From positions 1-64,000 of the forward strand of contig NZ_BAYE01000013.1 of NCBI RefSeq assembly GCF_000685095.1: 64,000 nt of DNA, written 5' to 3'. Every line of letters starts with the position of its first letter. The stretch's first letter is position 1. This DNA comes from Paraburkholderia caledonica NBRC 102488 (GTDB lineage Bacteria; Pseudomonadota; Gammaproteobacteria; Burkholderiales; Burkholderiaceae). The position numbers were made by a program, and so were the translations under genes. Below the pieces are notes generated by a model. That model saw only the letters and a program-made list of their open reading frames with translations, did not search any database and was not told the origin of the DNA. Of this stretch, positions 61,513-64,000 are shown in pieces.

Positions 61513-61622
61513 ATAAAACTGACAGCCGACTATAGCAGGTCGCTTCGTGGCCGCCCATGTCGCGCGTGCCCAAAGCGGTGGAAGTCCCGCACTCGCCTAT
61601 CACCCATTCAGGAGCCCGGTTC

Positions 61623-62822
61623 ATGCGTGAACAATATCTGGCCCATCTGCGCGGCACTTTGGAGCAGATCCGCGCCGACGGTTTTTACAAGAGCGAGCGC
61701 GTGATCGCCAGCCCGCAATCGGCCGACATTCGTCTTGCCAACGGCACAGGCGTGCTGAATTTCTGCGCGAACAATTATCTGGGACTCGCCGACGACGCAC
61801 GGCTCATCGAGGCGGCGAAGCAAGGCCTGGACAACGACGGTTTCGGCATGGCGTCGGTGCGTTTCATTTGCGGCACCCAGACCGTGCATAAGCAACTCGA
61901 AAGCGCGCTCGCCGAATTTTTGCAAACCGACGATTGCATTCTCTATTCGAGCTGTTTCGATGCCAACGGCGGTCTCTTCGAAACGCTGCTCGACGAGAAC
62001 GACGCCATCATCAGCGACGAGTTGAATCACGCGAGCATCATCGACGGCGTGCGGCTTTCGAAGGCGAAGCGCTTCCGCTACAAGAACAACGATCTCGCCG
62101 ATCTCGAAGCGAAACTACAAGAGGCAGACGCCGCCGGCGCACGCTACAAGCTGATCGCCACCGACGGCGTGTTTTCAATGGACGGCATCATCGCCGACCT
62201 CGCCGGCATATGCGATCTCGCGGATCGTTACGGTGCGCTCGTGATGGTCGACGATTCGCACGCCGTTGGATTTGTCGGCGAACACGGACGCGGCACGCCG
62301 GAGCATTGCGGAGTGCTGTCGCGCGTCGACATCATTACCGGCACGCTCGGCAAGGCACTCGGCGGCGCCTCGGGCGGTTATGTCGCCGCGCGCAAGGAAA
62401 TCGTGGACTTGCTGCGGCAGCGTTCACGCCCCTATCTGTTTTCTAACACGCTGACGCCGAGCATTGCGGCGGCATCGCTGAAAGTGCTCGAACTACTCGC
62501 AAGCGACGAAGGTTCGCAGTTACGCGAGCGCGTGCGCGAGAACGGCGCACACTTTCGCGACAAGATGAGCGCGCTCGCATTCACGCTCGTGCCCGGGGAA
62601 CACCCAATCATTCCAGTGATGCTCGGCGACGCGCAACTCGCTTCGAAAATGGCCGATGCGTTGCTGAACGAAGGCGTCTACGTGATCGGCTTTTCGTTCC
62701 CGGTCGTACCGAAGGGCCGCGCGCGCATCCGCACGCAAATGAGCGCCGCGCATACAACAGAACAGATTGACCGCGCGGTGGATGCATTCGCGCGCGTCGG
62801 TCGCGAACTTGGTGTCATCTGA
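61623..62822 (+). CDS. kbl: 2-amino-3-ketobutyrate CoA ligase (glycine C-acetyltransferase)
   Basis: This 399-aa PLP enzyme of the alpha-oxoamine synthase family cleaves 2-amino-3-ketobutyrate with CoA to glycine and acetyl-CoA. The Schiff-base lysine is K244 in GTLGKALGGASGG, and MVDDSHAVGF carries the PLP-ring residues. ATG 61623 has AGGAG 9 bases upstream. It is followed after 12 bases by tdh, the preceding step of the pathway. Confidence 0.96.
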   Translation: MREQYLAHLRGTLEQIRADGFYKSERVIASPQSADIRLANGTGVLNFCANNYLGLADDARLIEAAKQGLDNDGFGMASVRFICGTQTVHKQLESALAEFLQTDDCILYSSCFDANGGLFETLLDENDAIISDELNHASIIDGVRLSKAKRFRYKNNDLADLEAKLQEADAAGARYKLIATDGVFSMDGIIADLAGICDLADRYGALVMVDDSHAVGFVGEHGRGTPEHCGVLSRVDIITGTLGKALGGASGGYVAARKEIVDLLRQRSRPYLFSNTLTPSIAAASLKVLELLASDEGSQLRERVRENGAHFRDKMSALAFTLVPGEHPIIPVMLGDAQLASKMADALLNEGVYVIGFSFPVVPKGRARIRTQMSAAHTTEQIDRAVDAFARVGRELGVI

Positions 62823-62834
62823 AACGGGACGCAT

Positions 62835-63866
62835 ATGAAAGCATTGGCAAAACTCGAGCGCGCGCCCGGTCTCACGCTCACTGACGTCAAAGTGCCCGAA
62901 GTCGGCCATAACGACGTGATGATCCGTATCAAGCGCACCGCGATTTGCGGCACCGACATTCATATCTGGAAGTGGGACGACTGGGCGCAGAAAACCATTC
63001 CTGTGCCGATGCATGTCGGTCATGAGTACGTCGGCGAGATCGTCGAAATGGGCGCGGAAGTGCGCGGCTTTTCGATTGGTGACCGCGTGTCCGGCGAGGG
63101 CCACATTACCTGCGGGTTCTGCCGCAACTGTCGCGCCGGGCGTCGGCATCTGTGTCGTAACACGGTGGGCGTCGGCGTAAATCGCGAGGGCGCATTCGCC
63201 GAGTATCTGGTGATTCCGGCGTTCAACGCGTTCAAGATTCCGCCCGAGATCTCCGACGACCTCGCGGCGATCTTCGACCCGTTCGGCAATGCCACGCACA
63301 CCGCGCTATCGTTCAATCTGGTAGGCGAAGACGTGCTGATCACGGGTGCCGGGCCGATCGGCATCATGGCCGTGGCGATTGCGAAGCACGTGGGAGCGCG
63401 CAACGTCGTGATTACCGATATCAATGATTATCGGCTCGGCCTCGCCCGCAAGATGGGCGCGACGCGCGCCGTGAACGTCTCTCGTGAATCGTTGCGCGAC
63501 GTGATGGCCGATTTGCACATGGCCGAAGGTTTCGACGTTGGCCTGGAAATGTCCGGCGTTCCGGGCGCGTTCACCGGCATGCTCGAAGCAATGAACCACG
63601 GCGGCAAGATCGCGCTGCTCGGTATTCCGCCCGCTCAAACAGCGATCGACTGGAACCAGGTGATTTTCAAAGGCCTTGAAATCAAGGGCATTTACGGACG
63701 CGAGATGTTCGAGACCTGGTACAAGATGGTCGCGATGCTGCAAAGCGGTCTCGACCTGTCGCCGATCCTCACGCACCATTTCAAGGTCGACGACTATCAG
63801 CAAGCGTTCGCGACCATGCTCTCCGGCGAAAGCGGCAAGGTCATTCTCGACTGGACTTCGGCATAG
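62835..63866 (+). CDS. tdh: L-threonine 3-dehydrogenase
   Basis: This 343-aa zinc medium-chain dehydrogenase oxidises threonine to 2-amino-3-ketobutyrate with NAD+. Catalytic zinc ligands are C38 and H63/E64 (GHEYVGE); the structural zinc loop is CGFCRNCRAGRRHLC (93-107). The NAD site is ITGAGPIGIMAVAIAKHVGA. It forms the kbl-tdh operon. Confidence 0.97.
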   Translation: MKALAKLERAPGLTLTDVKVPEVGHNDVMIRIKRTAICGTDIHIWKWDDWAQKTIPVPMHVGHEYVGEIVEMGAEVRGFSIGDRVSGEGHITCGFCRNCRAGRRHLCRNTVGVGVNREGAFAEYLVIPAFNAFKIPPEISDDLAAIFDPFGNATHTALSFNLVGEDVLITGAGPIGIMAVAIAKHVGARNVVITDINDYRLGLARKMGATRAVNVSRESLRDVMADLHMAEGFDVGLEMSGVPGAFTGMLEAMNHGGKIALLGIPPAQTAIDWNQVIFKGLEIKGIYGREMFETWYKMVAMLQSGLDLSPILTHHFKVDDYQQAFATMLSGESGKVILDWTSA

Positions 63867-63900
63867 CACACATGTGGCGCCATGCGCGCCGCGTCAGACA

Positions 63901-63931
63901 CGCCCGCAGCGTGCTCAAGCGCCTGCGGGCG
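63901..63931. terminator. Hairpin at the convergent tdh end
   Basis: A 9-bp stem CGCCCGCAG/CTGCGGGCG with a 13-base loop lies 34 bases past tdh and spans the stop codon of the gene coming from the right. There is no T tract, so termination is uncertain. Confidence 0.4.
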
Positions 63932-64000
63932 TTCTGTCGAACTCGGCCTGAATGCGCACGTGAATGTCGTCGCCGACCGCTGGATACCATGTCGCGAGCC
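63915..64000 (-). CDS. C-terminal end of a probable YceI-family protein (partial)
   Basis: A minus-strand frame entering from the right edge reads LATWYPAVGDDIHVRIQAEF and ends a few residues later at TGA 63917-63915. The GDDIHVRIQAEF strand resembles the last beta-strand of YceI-family lipid-binding periplasmic proteins. Only 27 residues are visible. Confidence 0.45.
   Translation of the reverse strand, partial: LATWYPAVGDDIHVRIQAEFDRTPAGA

Overview
The window reads as part of the second chromosome (chromid) of a Burkholderiales bacterium, most likely Paraburkholderia or a close relative. This rests on dense GC-rich coding, a replication/partition locus with TTTATGCGCATAAA-type parS palindromes, a complete hopanoid locus of the Burkholderia kind, and a Burkholderia-type porin. 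I cannot name the species.

Layout. (1) 0.3-16.8 kb: a GNAT gene, then a 14-gene leftward catabolic operon (14258 to 890). It encodes a Rieske ferredoxin, a recombinase-like HTH protein, a Rieske oxygenase, two SDRs, a cupin, an alpha/beta hydrolase, an IclR regulator, a ThDP enzyme, an aspartate-dehydrogenase-like protein, an aldehyde dehydrogenase, an extradiol dioxygenase, a ferredoxin reductase and an aromatic-acid MFS transporter. A divergent porin and a second IclR lie upstream. The parts form a ring-hydroxylation and meta-cleavage route, but the substrate is not evident. (2) 16.9-26.6 kb: a Tat lipoprotein phosphatase, secreted nuclease, Crp/Fnr regulator, Mpo1-like protein, RarD, EgtD, acylphosphatase and small unknowns. 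(3) 26.7-41.7 kb: hopanoid synthesis and trafficking, comprising hpnA, hpnB, ispH, hpnH, hpnM, hpnN, an MlaA-like lipoprotein, hpnG, shc, hpnE and hpnD. hpnC is not in the window. (4) 42-48.8 kb: a CheY/CheC-like/diguanylate cyclase set divergent from a hybrid histidine kinase, a stress-type protein and an FMN reductase. (5) 48.9-52 kb: a DnaA-box group, a tiny secreted peptide gene head-to-head with an ECF sigma/anti-sigma pair, a DUF1272 protein and an ArsC-like protein.

(6) 52.3-60.3 kb: the replication and segregation centre. It has four parS-like palindromes (one inside a 30-bp perfect palindrome), parA, parB, a Rep_3-type repA, a 1.3-kb non-coding field of about 18 dispersed same-direction iterons, an AT-rich stretch, a KfrA-like coiled-coil gene with a C-terminal zinc ribbon, two more iterons in inverted orientation, and a tyrosine recombinase with several catalytic residues replaced. 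(7) 60.3-64 kb: a small unknown gene, an XRE-cupin regulator divergent from kbl-tdh (threonine to glycine and acetyl-CoA), and the 3' end of a probable YceI-family gene.

The parts most likely to hold something undescribed are the catabolic operon of unknown substrate, the architecture of the dispersed-iteron origin, and the 43-aa secreted peptide beside the ECF sigma factor. No tRNA, rRNA, insertion sequence or CRISPR array was seen.
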